DNA of 64,000 bases from Paucibacter sp. KBW04. Its GTDB lineage: Bacteria; Pseudomonadota; Gammaproteobacteria; Burkholderiales; Burkholderiaceae_C. The notes beneath the pieces were generated by a model. That model saw nothing but the letters and a program-made list of their open reading frames with translations. It was not told where the DNA came from and did no database searches. Shown piece after piece: positions 41,801 to 48,567 of the stretch; positions within the stretch are counted from its first letter, which is position 1, and each line of letters begins with the position of its first letter. The stretch is taken from NCBI RefSeq assembly GCF_003852425.1, contig NZ_QAJN01000010.1:390963-454962 (forward strand). The letters are read 5' to 3'. The translations under genes and the position numbers were made by a program.

Positions 41801-43862
41801 CAGCTCGGCCCAGCTGGGCGCCCTGTCCACCGACAGCATCGAAGCCCTGAGCTCAGCCCAGGTCGGCGCGCTGACCTCGGTACAAGTCACGGGCTTGGGC
41901 AGCGATCAGATGGCGGCCATCGAGTCGAATGACCTGAGGAGTCTGAGCACCGCCGCCCTGCGGGCCCTGGACAGTGCACAGATCGACGCACTGAACTCTC
42001 AGCAAATCGGCGCTCTGAGCACCTTGCAGATCGCCGCGCTGAGCACGCTGCAGATCAGCCAGCTGTCTACCGACGACTTGAACGCCTTCGACAGCAGCCA
42101 GATCCGCGCCCTGGGCACCGCTCAAGTGGCGGCCCTGGCCAGCGCGCAAGTGGCCGATATGACGACGGACGATGTGCAGGCGCTGAGCAGCATCCAGCTG
42201 CAGGCCTTCAACTCGACCCAGCTCGGCGCCCTCTCGACCGACGCTATCGAGGCGCTCAACACCAGCCATTTCGCCAGCCTCAACTCGGTCCAGGTCAATG
42301 GCCTGAGCAGTGATCAGATGGCCGCCATCGAGACCGCCGACCTGCGCGCCCTCAGCACGCTGGCCCTGCGTTCACTCGACAGCAGCCAGCTCGACGCCCT
42401 GGACTCGCTGCAGTTCGCTGCCCTGAGCACCCTGCAAGTGGCGGCGCTGACGACGCTGCAGGTCAGCCAGCTCTCGACGGACGATTTGTTCGCCCTGACC
42501 AGCAATCAGGTCGCGGCCTTGAGCTCGGCCCAGTTGGTGGCCTTGACGACGGATCAGCTGACCGGCTTCGGCACCGAAGACATCGCGGCCATCAGCACGG
42601 TCAATCTGGGCGCCTTCGGCTCCTCGGACTTCGAGGCATTTAGCTCGGATCAGCTCCACGCCCTGAGTTCCTCGCAATGGTCTGCGGTGAGCAGCGCCCA
42701 GATCATCGGCATCGAGACGGATGACATCGCCGCCATCTCGACCGCGGGTCTGCATGCGCTGAGCACCATGGCCCTGCAAGCCATGAGCACGGGCCAGATC
42801 GAAGCCCTGGAATCCGAACAGGTCGCGGCACTGAGCACGGCCCAGATCCGCGCCCTGGACACGGACCAGATCCAAGCCCTGCAAACCGAGGACATCGCTG
42901 CGCTGGACACGATGCATATCGCGGCCTTGAGCTCGGCACACTTTGCCGCCTTCACGACCGACCAGATGATGGCCTTGGCCTCGGAGGACATCAAGGCGCT
43001 GAACTCGATCCAGATCGACGGGCTGTCGACCCAACAGCTGTCGGTGCTGACCTCGGATCAGATGGTGGGCTGGGAGACCCAGGACATCGCCAGCTTGAGC
43101 ATGGAGCAGGCCTTAACCTTCACCTCGGATCAAACCGTCGGCTTCAGCAATGCCCAGTTGGACGCCTTGTTCGCCGCCACTCCCATCGTGCTGGATCTGG
43201 ATGGCAATGGCATCCAGACGCTGGCGGCTTCGCAAGGGGTGAACTTCGACCTCAACGGCACCGGCAACGCCCAGAAGTGGGGCTGGGTGGGCGGCAACGA
43301 CGGCCTGCTGGCCCTGGATCGCAACGGCGACGGCAAGATCAACAACGGCACCGAGTTGTTTGGCTCCGGCACCGTGCTGGCCAACGGCCACCGCGCCGCC
43401 GACGGCTTCGCGGCTCTGAACACCCTGGACAGCAACCACGACGGCAAGATCGACGCCGGCGACACGCAGTTCAAGGAGCTCAAGGTCTGGGTCGATGCCA
43501 ACCACGACGGCAAGACCGATGTGGGCGAGCTGGTGGGCTTGGTGGACTTGGGCATCTCTCATCTCAACCTCAGCGCCACCGCGGGCACCGAGATGAATAA
43601 CGGCAATCTCTTGGGACTGGTGTCGAGCTACACAAGCACCGACGGCAGCAGCCACGCGATGACCGATGTCTGGTTCACCAAGGATGTGTCGCAACATCCG
43701 CAGGTTCAGCTCGACGATGTCTTGGCCCAACCGGCAAGCAATCTGCTGGGCGGCGGCGCGACGACGGCAACGCCGACGACGCCAAGCCAAGCGCATACGG
43801 AGATGGTGATCTTGAAACCCAAGCAAGACGAGGAGGCGAATAACCCGCCACCACTGCTGTAA
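32898..43862 (+). CDS. Giant octapeptide-repeat protein with C-terminal calcium-binding module
   Basis: A 3654-residue protein. Residues 1-3424 are 428 consecutive octapeptides with no phase break; the consensus is S/N/T/G-S/T-x-Q-V/I/L-x-A-L. Position 4 is nearly always Gln, or Asp in scattered DD octads. I saw no cysteine, and no proline inside the array; about two of eight residues are Ser or Thr. Residues 3425 to about 3590 are a module common in type I secretion substrates: ATPIVLDLDGNGIQTL, then EF-hand-like loops DRNGDGKINNG, DSNHDGKIDAGD and DANHDGKTDVGE. The tail is Pro/Thr-rich and ends PPPLL. There is no N-terminal signal peptide, which agrees with C-terminal type I export. AAGGGAG precedes the ATG. 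Fold and function are unknown; a surface fibre or layer is inferred. Confidence 0.9.
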   Translation: MASLISNLSTDQIAGLSTATLARLNSEDWAAFSSDQFQALTTLQFASLGSRAVSMFTTSNIAAIESDDLRALSTTAFRTFNSEQLNSLGSDQFSAITTQQVGALNSSQLRNLESDDLNALASDQIRALSTAQIGAISTSLISSMASDDVQALRSEQIRGLNSSQVGALSTDAIAALQTQQAAALTSSQAAALSSDQTTALHTDTINALSTTAIRALGTDQVAALSSDQVAALSTQQLASASTQQIAQLASEDLAALNSTQIRAFTTAQIAALNTDQLAGLGSEDVQALSTAQVRALNSSQLGALSSDSIEAMSSQQIAALNSVQVQGLNTDQMAAISSDDIRALGTAALRALSTDQFAALQSDQIGALSSAQVIAMTTAQVASLASDDLNAFNSAQIRAMGTAQVAALTSDQVSTMASDDVQALSSTQLQALNSTQVGALSTDSIEALSSNQVAALSSRQVQGLSTDQMAAIETADLKAMSSGALRSLSTDQFAALNSDQVGALTSSQVGALTTAQVAAMATDDLNAFNSAQIRALGTAQVAALTSDQVAAMASDDVQALSSVQLQALNSNQFGALSTDGIAALGSSQVAALSSKQVQGMSTDQMVALESSDLKALSTAALRSLNTEQFAALQSDQVGALSSTQVSALTTAQVAAMASDDLNAFNSAQIRALTTAQIAALTSDQVAAMATDDVQAISSTQLQALNSVQVGALSTDSIAALTSNQVGALNSVQVKGLSTDQMAAIESNDLKAMSTSALRALGTDQFEALNSEQVAALTTSQVGSLTTAQVEALASDDLNAFNSAQIRALSTAQIGALTSSQVGAMDTDDVQALSSVQLQAMNSVQVGALSTDSIVALSSSQVGALSSKQVQGLSTDQMAAIESNDLKALSTAALRSLGTDQFAALQSDQIGALSTSQVGALTTAQVAAMATDDLNAFGSGQMRALSTSQIAALTSDQVAALDTEGVQALSSNQLQALNSNQFGALGTDAIAALSSAQVGALSSKQVQGLSTDQMAAIESDDIKALSTAALRSLSTDQFGALESDQVGALSSNQVVALTTGQIAALASDDLNAFNSAQIRALSSTQLAALGTAQIAAMESADIQALSSNQIQALSSDQIGALSTDNIVALTSNQIGALTSRQVQGLSTDQIAAIETNDLRSLTTVGLKSLGTQQTDALLSDQIAALTTSQVNALTTAQLSTLSSDSLNAFNSSQIRALSTAQLVALSTSQVAAMASDDVQALASNQVQALHSDQVGALSTDSIAALSSSQVAALTSVQVKGLGTEQMAAIETGDLKALSTAALRALDSSQLDALNSLQIAALSTAQVAALTSTQVSQLSTDDVNALTSGQLRALTSAQLVALSSDQLEALDSTQIAALASNQVAALTSTQISQLGSDDLNALTSNQINALTTAQVAALATSQLAAMATEDVQALNSRQIQALNSDQVGALSSDGIVALSSAQIGALTSVQVKGLGTDQMAAIESNDLKAMSTAALRALDSSQLDALDSNQIAALNTNQIAALNTLQISQLSTDDLNAFTSAQIRALSTAQMAALSTSQVAALATDDVQAISSVQLRALDSAQVGALSSDGIEALSSSQLGALTSTQVKGLSTDQMAAIESADLKALSTAALRALDSSQLDALNSQQIAALSTVQVASLSSLQISQLSSDDLNAFESAQIRALGTAQVAALSSDQVSTLTTEDVQALSSTQVQALNSAQVGALSSDGIAAMSSAQIGALNSVQVKGLGTDQMAAIESNDLKALSTAALRALDSSQLDALDSTQIAALNTNQVAALNTLQISQLSTDDLSAFTSAQIRALGTAQVAALTSEQIGSLATDAVQALSSTQLRALDSSQVGALSSDGIEALSSSQVGALTSVQVKGLGTDQMAAFESADLKALSTAALRALDSSQLDALNSQQISALNTNQVAALSTLQISQLSSDDLNALESVQIRALSTAQVAALSSDQVSTLTTEDVQALSSTQVQALKSDQVGALSSDGIAAMSSSQIAALNSVQVKGLGTDQMAAIESNDLKALSTAALRTLDSNQLNALDSLQIAALSSTQVAALTTAQISQLATDDFSALTSNQLRALTTTQITALGSDQLEALDSTQIAALASNQVAALTSTQVSQLSSDDLNALTSAQIVALSTGQIAALSTSQVSTMATEDVQALNSRQIQALHSDQVGALSTDSIAALSSSQVAALTSVQVKGLGTEQMAAIETGDLKALSTAALRALDSSQLDALNSLQIAALSTAQVAALTSTQVSQLSTDDVNALTSGQLRALTSAQLVALSSDQLEALDSTQIAALASNQVAALTSTQISQLSSDDLNALTSNQINALTTAQVAALATSQLAAMATEDVQALNSRQIQALGSDQVGALSSDGIVALSSAQVGALTSVQVKGLGTDQMAAIESNDLKAMSTAALRALDSSQLDALDSNQIAALNTNQIAALNTLQISQLSTDDLNAFTSAQIRALSSAQVAALATAQVASLATDDVQALSSTQIQALNSSQVGALSSDGIEALSSTQVGALTSVQVKGLGTDQMAAIESNDLKALSTAALRALDSSQLDALNSQQIGALSTAQVASLSTLQISQLSSDDLNAFDSAQIRALGTAQVAALSSDQVSTLTTEDVQALSSTQVQALNSVQVGALSSDGIAAMSSSQIGALNSVQVKGLGTDQMAAIESNDLKALSTAALRALDSSQLDALDSTQIAALNTNQVAALNTLQISQLSTDDVNALTSAQIKSMTTAQVAALGSDQLDALDSTQIGALTSVQVAALTTSQVSQLSTDDLNAFDSNQIRALGTAQVAALTSDQVAAMATNDVQALSSTQVQALNSAQIGALSSDSIEALNSTQVGALSSVQVKGLGTDQMAAIESNDLKALSTAALRALDSSQLDALDSLQIAALTSVQVAAFNTLQISQLSTDDLNAFTSNQIRALGTTQLAALATDQVAAMATDDVQALATHQLQAFSSAQLGALSTDSIEALSSAQVGALTSVQVTGLGSDQMAAIESNDLRSLSTAALRALDSAQIDALNSQQIGALSTLQIAALSTLQISQLSTDDLNAFDSSQIRALGTAQVAALASAQVADMTTDDVQALSSIQLQAFNSTQLGALSTDAIEALNTSHFASLNSVQVNGLSSDQMAAIETADLRALSTLALRSLDSSQLDALDSLQFAALSTLQVAALTTLQVSQLSTDDLFALTSNQVAALSSAQLVALTTDQLTGFGTEDIAAISTVNLGAFGSSDFEAFSSDQLHALSSSQWSAVSSAQIIGIETDDIAAISTAGLHALSTMALQAMSTGQIEALESEQVAALSTAQIRALDTDQIQALQTEDIAALDTMHIAALSSAHFAAFTTDQMMALASEDIKALNSIQIDGLSTQQLSVLTSDQMVGWETQDIASLSMEQALTFTSDQTVGFSNAQLDALFAATPIVLDLDGNGIQTLAASQGVNFDLNGTGNAQKWGWVGGNDGLLALDRNGDGKINNGTELFGSGTVLANGHRAADGFAALNTLDSNHDGKIDAGDTQFKELKVWVDANHDGKTDVGELVGLVDLGISHLNLSATAGTEMNNGNLLGLVSSYTSTDGSSHAMTDVWFTKDVSQHPQVQLDDVLAQPASNLLGGGATTATPTTPSQAHTEMVILKPKQDEEANNPPPLL
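36631..38310 (+). repeat. Upstream copy of an internal segmental duplication
   Basis: This stretch of about 1.7 kb matches 39415-41094 at a constant offset of 2784 bp (116 octads), with long runs of identity over the first 900 bp and patchy divergence later. Boundaries were read by eye: similarity drops before 36631 and after 38310. Confidence 0.8.
39415..41094 (+). repeat. Downstream copy of the internal segmental duplication
   Basis: Partner of 36631-38310 at +2784 bp. The order of super-repeat lengths (576, 408, 408) is the same in both copies up to the end of the match and differs after it, which supports duplication of the whole block rather than chance similarity of repeats. Confidence 0.8.
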
Positions 43863-43869
43863 ACCAAGC

Positions 43870-43893
43870 CGGGGGCCTTGTGCCCCCGTTCTT
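43870..43893 (+). terminator. Hairpin between the two octapeptide genes
   Basis: CGGGGGC (43870-43876) pairs with GCCCCCG (43882-43888) around a 5-nt loop, followed by TTCTT. It starts 8 nt after the stop of the giant gene and 50 nt before the next ATG. The GC-rich stem is strong and the T-run is imperfect, so it may act as a partial terminator that lowers expression of the second gene. Confidence 0.6.
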
Positions 43894-43942
43894 ACTTGCA
43901 GCAGGCGTCATCAAAGCAGCGACGCGCTAACGGCACATCGTC

Positions 43943-46900
43943 ATGGCCAGCAATATTCCCAACCTCAGCCTCGAAGAAATCGCCAACCTCAGCACCGCAC
44001 AGATTGCGGCGTTGAAAGTGAGCGACTGGGCGGCGTTCTCCCCTGCGCAGATGGGAGCGCTGACCACGCTGCAGATGGCCTCGCTGACCGGGCGCACCCT
44101 GAACCTGATGGCGGCAGGCCCGCTCTACGCCGTAGAGGCTCAGGACATACGGGCCATCAGCACGACGACGCTGCGGGGCATCAGCACGGCCGCCTTGAGC
44201 GAGTTCACCGCCGAGCAAATCGGCGCGCTGACCACCACCCAGGTCAGCTCGCTGAGCGTGGCGCGCCTGCGCGGGCTCAGCAGCGAGCAGTTCAGTGCAC
44301 TGGACCTTGAACAAACCTCCTCGCTGACCCTGGCCCAGGTGCGGGGGCTGACGACCAACCAGATCAGCTTGCTGCAGCCCGATCAGGTCGGTGCCTTCAG
44401 CACGCTGGCGATCCGGGTGCTCAGCGGCGCCCAGCTGGGGGCGCTCACGACGGATCAGCTGCCATCTCTGACGGTCGACCAGGTCTCCGTGCTGAAAGGC
44501 AGCCAGAGCGCCTCCTTGCATGGCGATCAAATTGGGGCCTTGCACGCCGATACTTTGCAGGCCCTGAACAGCTCGGCCATTCGCGGGCTCAGCTCGACCG
44601 CCATCGCCGAGCTCCCCACCTCGGCCCTGCTGGCGCTCTTGCCCAATCAGGTGGCGGCCCTGAACACCATGCAGGTGCGCAGCCTGAACAGTGTGGCTTT
44701 TGCCGCCCTGGAGACCGAGGATCTGGCCGCGCTGGGAAGTCATCAGCTGCGCGCCCTGAGTTCCGCCCAGATTGACTCGCTCGCGCTCGAGGACATGCAG
44801 GCCCTGGGCACCTATGGCGCTCGTTCCCTGAGCTCCAGCCAGCTGGGCATGCTGCGCGCCGAGCAGATCGACGCACTTGACAGCGCCCAAATCGCCAGCC
44901 TGAACTCGCGCCAGCTCGGCGGCTTGAACAGCACCCAGGTGGCGGCCCTGACGGCCGAAGACATCGGCGTGCTCAGCAGCACGGCCCTCGCGGGCCTCAA
45001 GACCCAGACCCTGGCCGCCATGGTGGGCGAGCAATTGGCGGGCCTGAACAGCGCGCAGATTCGCACGCTCAGCTCCGCGCAGCTGCGGGCCTTGGACAGC
45101 GAGGACTTGCTGGCCCTGAGCGCCGACCAGTTCTCCGCCCTCAATTCCAAGCAGATCCGGGGCCTCAGCTCCGATCAGCTCAGCGTGCTGCAGCAAGAGG
45201 ACGTGGCCGCACTCAGCAGCCTGGCCATACGCGGTCTGAGCTCCTTGCAATTCGCCGCGCTGAGCGGCGAGCAGTTTGCGGCCTTGACCAGCAACCAGAC
45301 GCTCTCGCTCAGCAGCTTGCAGCTGCGCGGACTCAATGAAAGCCAGCTCGGCGCGCTGAGCGAGCAAGCCTTGCAGGCGCTGTCCACCCGTGCCATCCAG
45401 GGCCTCAGCACCAGCCAGCTTGACGCCATGAGCCCCGACCAGATCACCATGCTGGCGACTAATCAGGTACGTGCGCTGACCAAGCAGCAACTGATCTCAC
45501 TCAACACCGATGATCTGAACTCGCTGAGCAGCCTGCAATTCGCCGCGCTCAGCTCCACCCAGTTCAGCGCCTTGACCAGCTTGCAGATCGCCAATCTGCA
45601 GGGCGAGGATTTCGGCGCCCTGTCCTCCTCGGTCATACGCTCACTGGGTACACAGCAGGTGGCGGCCTTGGATGGCGCCATGCTGCATGCGCTCAGCAGT
45701 GCGCAGGCCATGCAACTCACCTCGGCCCAGATTACGGCCCTCAGCGCCGCTCAGCTCGACCTGCTCAGCTCGCAGGCAATCCAGGGGCTGAGTTCGCTTG
45801 CCCTGCGCGGACTCAGCACCGATCAGCTCAATGCCTTGGGCGCCGATCAACTGCCCTTGCTGCGCCCCGAGCAATTGGCCGGCCTGAACACGGCCCAGAT
45901 CCGCAGCCTCAGTGCCGAGGTCTTGAACCTGCTGGAGAGTTCGGCCTTTGCCGCACTCAGTTCCAACCAAATCGCCGCCATCTCTGCCGAGCAGCTCGGC
46001 GCCATCGCGCCCGAGCGCATCTCGGGCTTGGGCGCACGCTATATCGCGGCGCTCAGCACCGAGCAGTTTGCGGCGCTCAGCCCGGCCCAGTTGGCGGGTT
46101 TGAGCAGCAGCCAGGTCAACGCCTTCACGGTGCGGCAACTGCCAGCCCTGAACTCTGAACAGCTGGCCTCCATCAATAGCGACGCAATTCAAGGCTTGAG
46201 CCCCACCGCCCTGCGTTCGCTCAACAGCTTGCAACTCAATGCGCTGGAGGCCGATCAGGTCGCGGCCCTGCTCACCTCGCAAGTAATCGCGCTGAGCAGC
46301 GCCCAGCTCAACCATTGGTCGAATGAAGACTTGAATGCGCTGGGCAGCCAGCATTTCGCGGCCCTGAGCGACCGGCAGATCAGTGGTCTCAGCACCTTGC
46401 AGATGTCGGGCCTGGAGGCGGCCGACCTGGCCGCCATCGGCACCAAGTCCTTGCTGGCCTTGAACTCTCTGCAACTGGCCGCCCTGGCCCCCGACAATAT
46501 TGAAGCTCTGAGCACCTTGCAGGTAGCGGCTCTGAGTTCGCGCCAGATCCAGGGCCTCAGCACCGACCAGCTGGACCACCTCAGCGGGGATCAGCTCGCG
46601 GCGCTGTCGACCTCGGCCCTGCGCAATTTGAGCACCGCCCAATTTGAATCACTGGACGCCGAGCAGATCAGCCGGCTGACGCCCGCCCAGATGACGGCCT
46701 TGCGCTCCAGCCAGCTGGCCGCCATGTCGCCGGATGAATTGACGGCCCTGGACAGTCTACAGTTCTCGATGTTGAGGTCGGACCAGTTGGCCGGCTTGAC
46801 CACCCAACAGCTGGCAGCGATTGATCTGGGCGATTTGCTAACCCTGGGCACCCAGGTCATTCGCTCGCTCAGCCCGGCCCAAATCGCCAGCTTCAACACC

Positions 46901-47662
46901 GATCAAATCATCGCCCTGACCAGCTCACAAGTGGCGGCACTGAGCTTCCGCCAGGCCGAGGCGATGCGAACAGACCAGATCGCCGCGCTCGACACCCATC
47001 AGGTCGCGGCCTTGAGCAATGTGCAGGTACTGGCCTGGAACAGCAGCCAGATGGCCGCCCTGGATTCCCAGGATCTGGCCGTGCTACCCGCTGGCACGTT
47101 TCGGGTGATCGAGGTCGGTGATTTGATGGCCTTCAACACCGACCAGATCCATGCCCTGAACGCGGCACAAATCGCTCAACTCAGCAGCGCCCAGATGGCG
47201 GGTTTTGGCTCCGACGATATCGGGGCCTTGTCCGCCGAGGCCTTTGTCAGCCTCAATAGCGCGGCCTTGCGCAGCCTCAGTGCGACCCAGCTCGCCGGGA
47301 TTGGCGGGGAGCAGGTCGACGCCCTCACCACCCAAGTCATTGCCAGCCTCTCGACCCAGACCCTCCATGGCCTGGGCAGCTCGGCCATCGCCTCGCTGGA
47401 CACCTTGCAGGTGCACGCACTGAGCACGGCACAGCTGCGCGCCATCAACTCCGACAGCTTTGCGGCCCTGGGCAGTGAAGAGTTGGCCGCCCTGAGCACC
47501 TGGCAGGTGAAGGCCTTGAGCACTGAGCAGATCCACGCCATCGGCTCCGACATGGTGCAGGGTTTCGAAACTCAGGACCTGGCGGCCCTGAATATGCAGC
47601 AGGCCACGGCCTTCACCACCGATGCCTTGCAGAGCATGACGGGTGAGCAGCTCGATGCGCTC
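43943..47662 (+). repeat. Unbroken array of 155 coding 24-bp units
   Basis: 3720 bp = 155 x 24 from the ATG to the octad TGEQLDAL that precedes the calcium-binding module. Register is kept throughout, while the unit sequences have diverged far more than in the giant gene. Confidence 0.92.
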
Positions 47663-48379
47663 TTCATGGCCACGCCCATCATGTTGAATCTGGACGGGAT
47701 GGGGCTGTCCACCGTCAGCGCGGCACATGGGGTCGCGTTTGACCTCAACGGCACGGGCAAAACCCAGCAATGGGGTTGGATGGCCGGAGGCAATGGCTTG
47801 CTCGCGCGCGACCTCAACGGCGATGGCCAGATCAATTCCGGCACCGAACTATTCGGCAGCGGCACGGTCTTGGCCACGGGTCAGCGCGCGGCCAATGGCT
47901 ATGAGGCGATGCGCAATCTTGACCTCAACCACGATGGCTTGCTGAATGCAAAGGACGCGGCCTTCGGCGAACTTCGCATCTGGACCGACACCAATCACAA
48001 CGGCAAGACCGAGGGCGGTGAGCTGAAGTCGCTGGCGGAGCTAGGCATCAGCGAGTTGGACCTGAGCGCCCAAGCCAGCAGCGTCATCGACCACGGCAAT
48101 CTGGTCGGCCTGGTCTCGAGCTACAAGAGCAGCGACGGCGCCTCTCATGCCATGGGCGATGTCTGGTTTGCCAAAGATGTGCTGACGCCCCAGCAAGCCA
48201 AGCCCCAGCTTGCGCTGGAGGATTTGCTGCTGCCCAGTAGCAGCGCCTTGCTGGCCCAGGCGGCAGATCATGGCAGCGCTGCCGACAAGCAGGCAGCGGC
48301 CAGCGCGAGCCTGCTGAGCCCTCTGGAGCGCAAATTGCAAGAAGAAGCCCAGCAGCAGCTTGGCGGCCCCTTGCTCTGA
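43943..48379 (+). CDS. Second octapeptide-repeat protein, paralogue of the giant protein
   Basis: A 1478-residue protein with the same plan: residues 1-1240 are 155 octapeptides in unbroken phase. The calcium-binding module follows (FMATPIMLNLDGMGLSTV, then loops DLNGDGQINSG, DLNHDGLLNAKD and DTNHNGKTEGGE), and the tail ends LGGPLL. The first 100 residues align with those of the giant protein (MASNIPNLSLEEIANLST, then SDWAAF and TTLQMASL). The octads are more varied in sequence and show no 408-bp super-repeat. No N-terminal signal peptide and no cysteine were seen. No clear ribosome site precedes the ATG, 80 nt after the giant gene, which suggests lower or coupled translation. Likely a co-secreted partner, minor subunit or cap; this is inferred. 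Confidence 0.88.
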   Translation: MASNIPNLSLEEIANLSTAQIAALKVSDWAAFSPAQMGALTTLQMASLTGRTLNLMAAGPLYAVEAQDIRAISTTTLRGISTAALSEFTAEQIGALTTTQVSSLSVARLRGLSSEQFSALDLEQTSSLTLAQVRGLTTNQISLLQPDQVGAFSTLAIRVLSGAQLGALTTDQLPSLTVDQVSVLKGSQSASLHGDQIGALHADTLQALNSSAIRGLSSTAIAELPTSALLALLPNQVAALNTMQVRSLNSVAFAALETEDLAALGSHQLRALSSAQIDSLALEDMQALGTYGARSLSSSQLGMLRAEQIDALDSAQIASLNSRQLGGLNSTQVAALTAEDIGVLSSTALAGLKTQTLAAMVGEQLAGLNSAQIRTLSSAQLRALDSEDLLALSADQFSALNSKQIRGLSSDQLSVLQQEDVAALSSLAIRGLSSLQFAALSGEQFAALTSNQTLSLSSLQLRGLNESQLGALSEQALQALSTRAIQGLSTSQLDAMSPDQITMLATNQVRALTKQQLISLNTDDLNSLSSLQFAALSSTQFSALTSLQIANLQGEDFGALSSSVIRSLGTQQVAALDGAMLHALSSAQAMQLTSAQITALSAAQLDLLSSQAIQGLSSLALRGLSTDQLNALGADQLPLLRPEQLAGLNTAQIRSLSAEVLNLLESSAFAALSSNQIAAISAEQLGAIAPERISGLGARYIAALSTEQFAALSPAQLAGLSSSQVNAFTVRQLPALNSEQLASINSDAIQGLSPTALRSLNSLQLNALEADQVAALLTSQVIALSSAQLNHWSNEDLNALGSQHFAALSDRQISGLSTLQMSGLEAADLAAIGTKSLLALNSLQLAALAPDNIEALSTLQVAALSSRQIQGLSTDQLDHLSGDQLAALSTSALRNLSTAQFESLDAEQISRLTPAQMTALRSSQLAAMSPDELTALDSLQFSMLRSDQLAGLTTQQLAAIDLGDLLTLGTQVIRSLSPAQIASFNTDQIIALTSSQVAALSFRQAEAMRTDQIAALDTHQVAALSNVQVLAWNSSQMAALDSQDLAVLPAGTFRVIEVGDLMAFNTDQIHALNAAQIAQLSSAQMAGFGSDDIGALSAEAFVSLNSAALRSLSATQLAGIGGEQVDALTTQVIASLSTQTLHGLGSSAIASLDTLQVHALSTAQLRAINSDSFAALGSEELAALSTWQVKALSTEQIHAIGSDMVQGFETQDLAALNMQQATAFTTDALQSMTGEQLDALFMATPIMLNLDGMGLSTVSAAHGVAFDLNGTGKTQQWGWMAGGNGLLARDLNGDGQINSGTELFGSGTVLATGQRAANGYEAMRNLDLNHDGLLNAKDAAFGELRIWTDTNHNGKTEGGELKSLAELGISELDLSAQASSVIDHGNLVGLVSSYKSSDGASHAMGDVWFAKDVLTPQQAKPQLALEDLLLPSSSALLAQAADHGSAADKQAAASASLLSPLERKLQEEAQQQLGGPLL

Positions 48380-48391
48380 ACCCGCTGGTCT

Positions 48392-48408
48392 GCAGGCGAC
48401 CCGCCTGC
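48392..48408 (+). terminator. Hairpin after the second octapeptide gene
   Basis: GCAGGCG and CGCCTGC form a perfect 7-bp stem with a 3-nt loop, 12 nt after the stop. No T-run follows, so Rho-independent termination is doubtful. The same CGCCTGC/GCAGGCG pair recurs further on at 48515-48521 and 48539-48545, before the glycosyltransferase gene. Confidence 0.35.
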
Positions 48409-48567
48409 TCATAAGCGCCCTGTTCTCGGCCCAAATCCAGCCACCAGGCAATCCTGAGGTCCTTTAGGCTTCAGGCATTCGAATGGGACCGGCTGAGCAG
48501 ACCGGCAGACGCAGCGCCTGCTGCTGAGAGCTGCCTGCGCAGGCGTCCCGATTGCCAAGGATTCCTG

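Larger units (their letters stand above)
33882..42713 (+). repeat. Higher-order super-repeats of 408 and 576 bp
   Basis: The octad of type S/G-T-D/E-Q-M-A-A-I recurs at 33882, 34290, 34698, 35106, 35514, 35922, 36330, 36738, 37314, 37722, 38130, 38538, 38946, 39522, 40098, 40506, 40914, 41490, 41898 and 42306. Fifteen of the 19 intervals are 408 bp (17 octads) and four are 576 bp (24 octads). In the unit from 36738, block 36810-36977 is followed by a similar block 36978-37145, so the longer form is a 17-octad unit with 7 octads duplicated in place. The end is approximate. Confidence 0.9.
32898..43169 (+). repeat. Unbroken array of 428 coding 24-bp units
   Basis: 10,272 bp, exactly 428 x 24, from the ATG to the codon before the calcium-binding module. 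Checks of phase at many points (for example the STDQM-type octad at 33882, 36738 and 42306) all give a multiple of 24 from 32898. No indel has altered the octad register. Confidence 0.95.

Noticed and set aside
32898-43862. RTX toxin or haemolysin
   Set aside because: No GGxGxDxUx nonapeptides, no lipase, protease or pore domain, and no acyltransferase gene; only the C-terminal calcium module is shared with type I substrates.
32898-47662. CRISPR-like regular short repeats
   Set aside because: The 24-bp units are contiguous coding repeats with degenerate sequence and no unique spacers; there are no cas genes.
48515-48545. Second CGCCTGC/GCAGGCG inverted repeat upstream of the family 2 glycosyltransferase as a terminator
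   Set aside because: The loop is 17 nt and no T-run follows; noted only as a repeat of the hairpin at 48392-48408.
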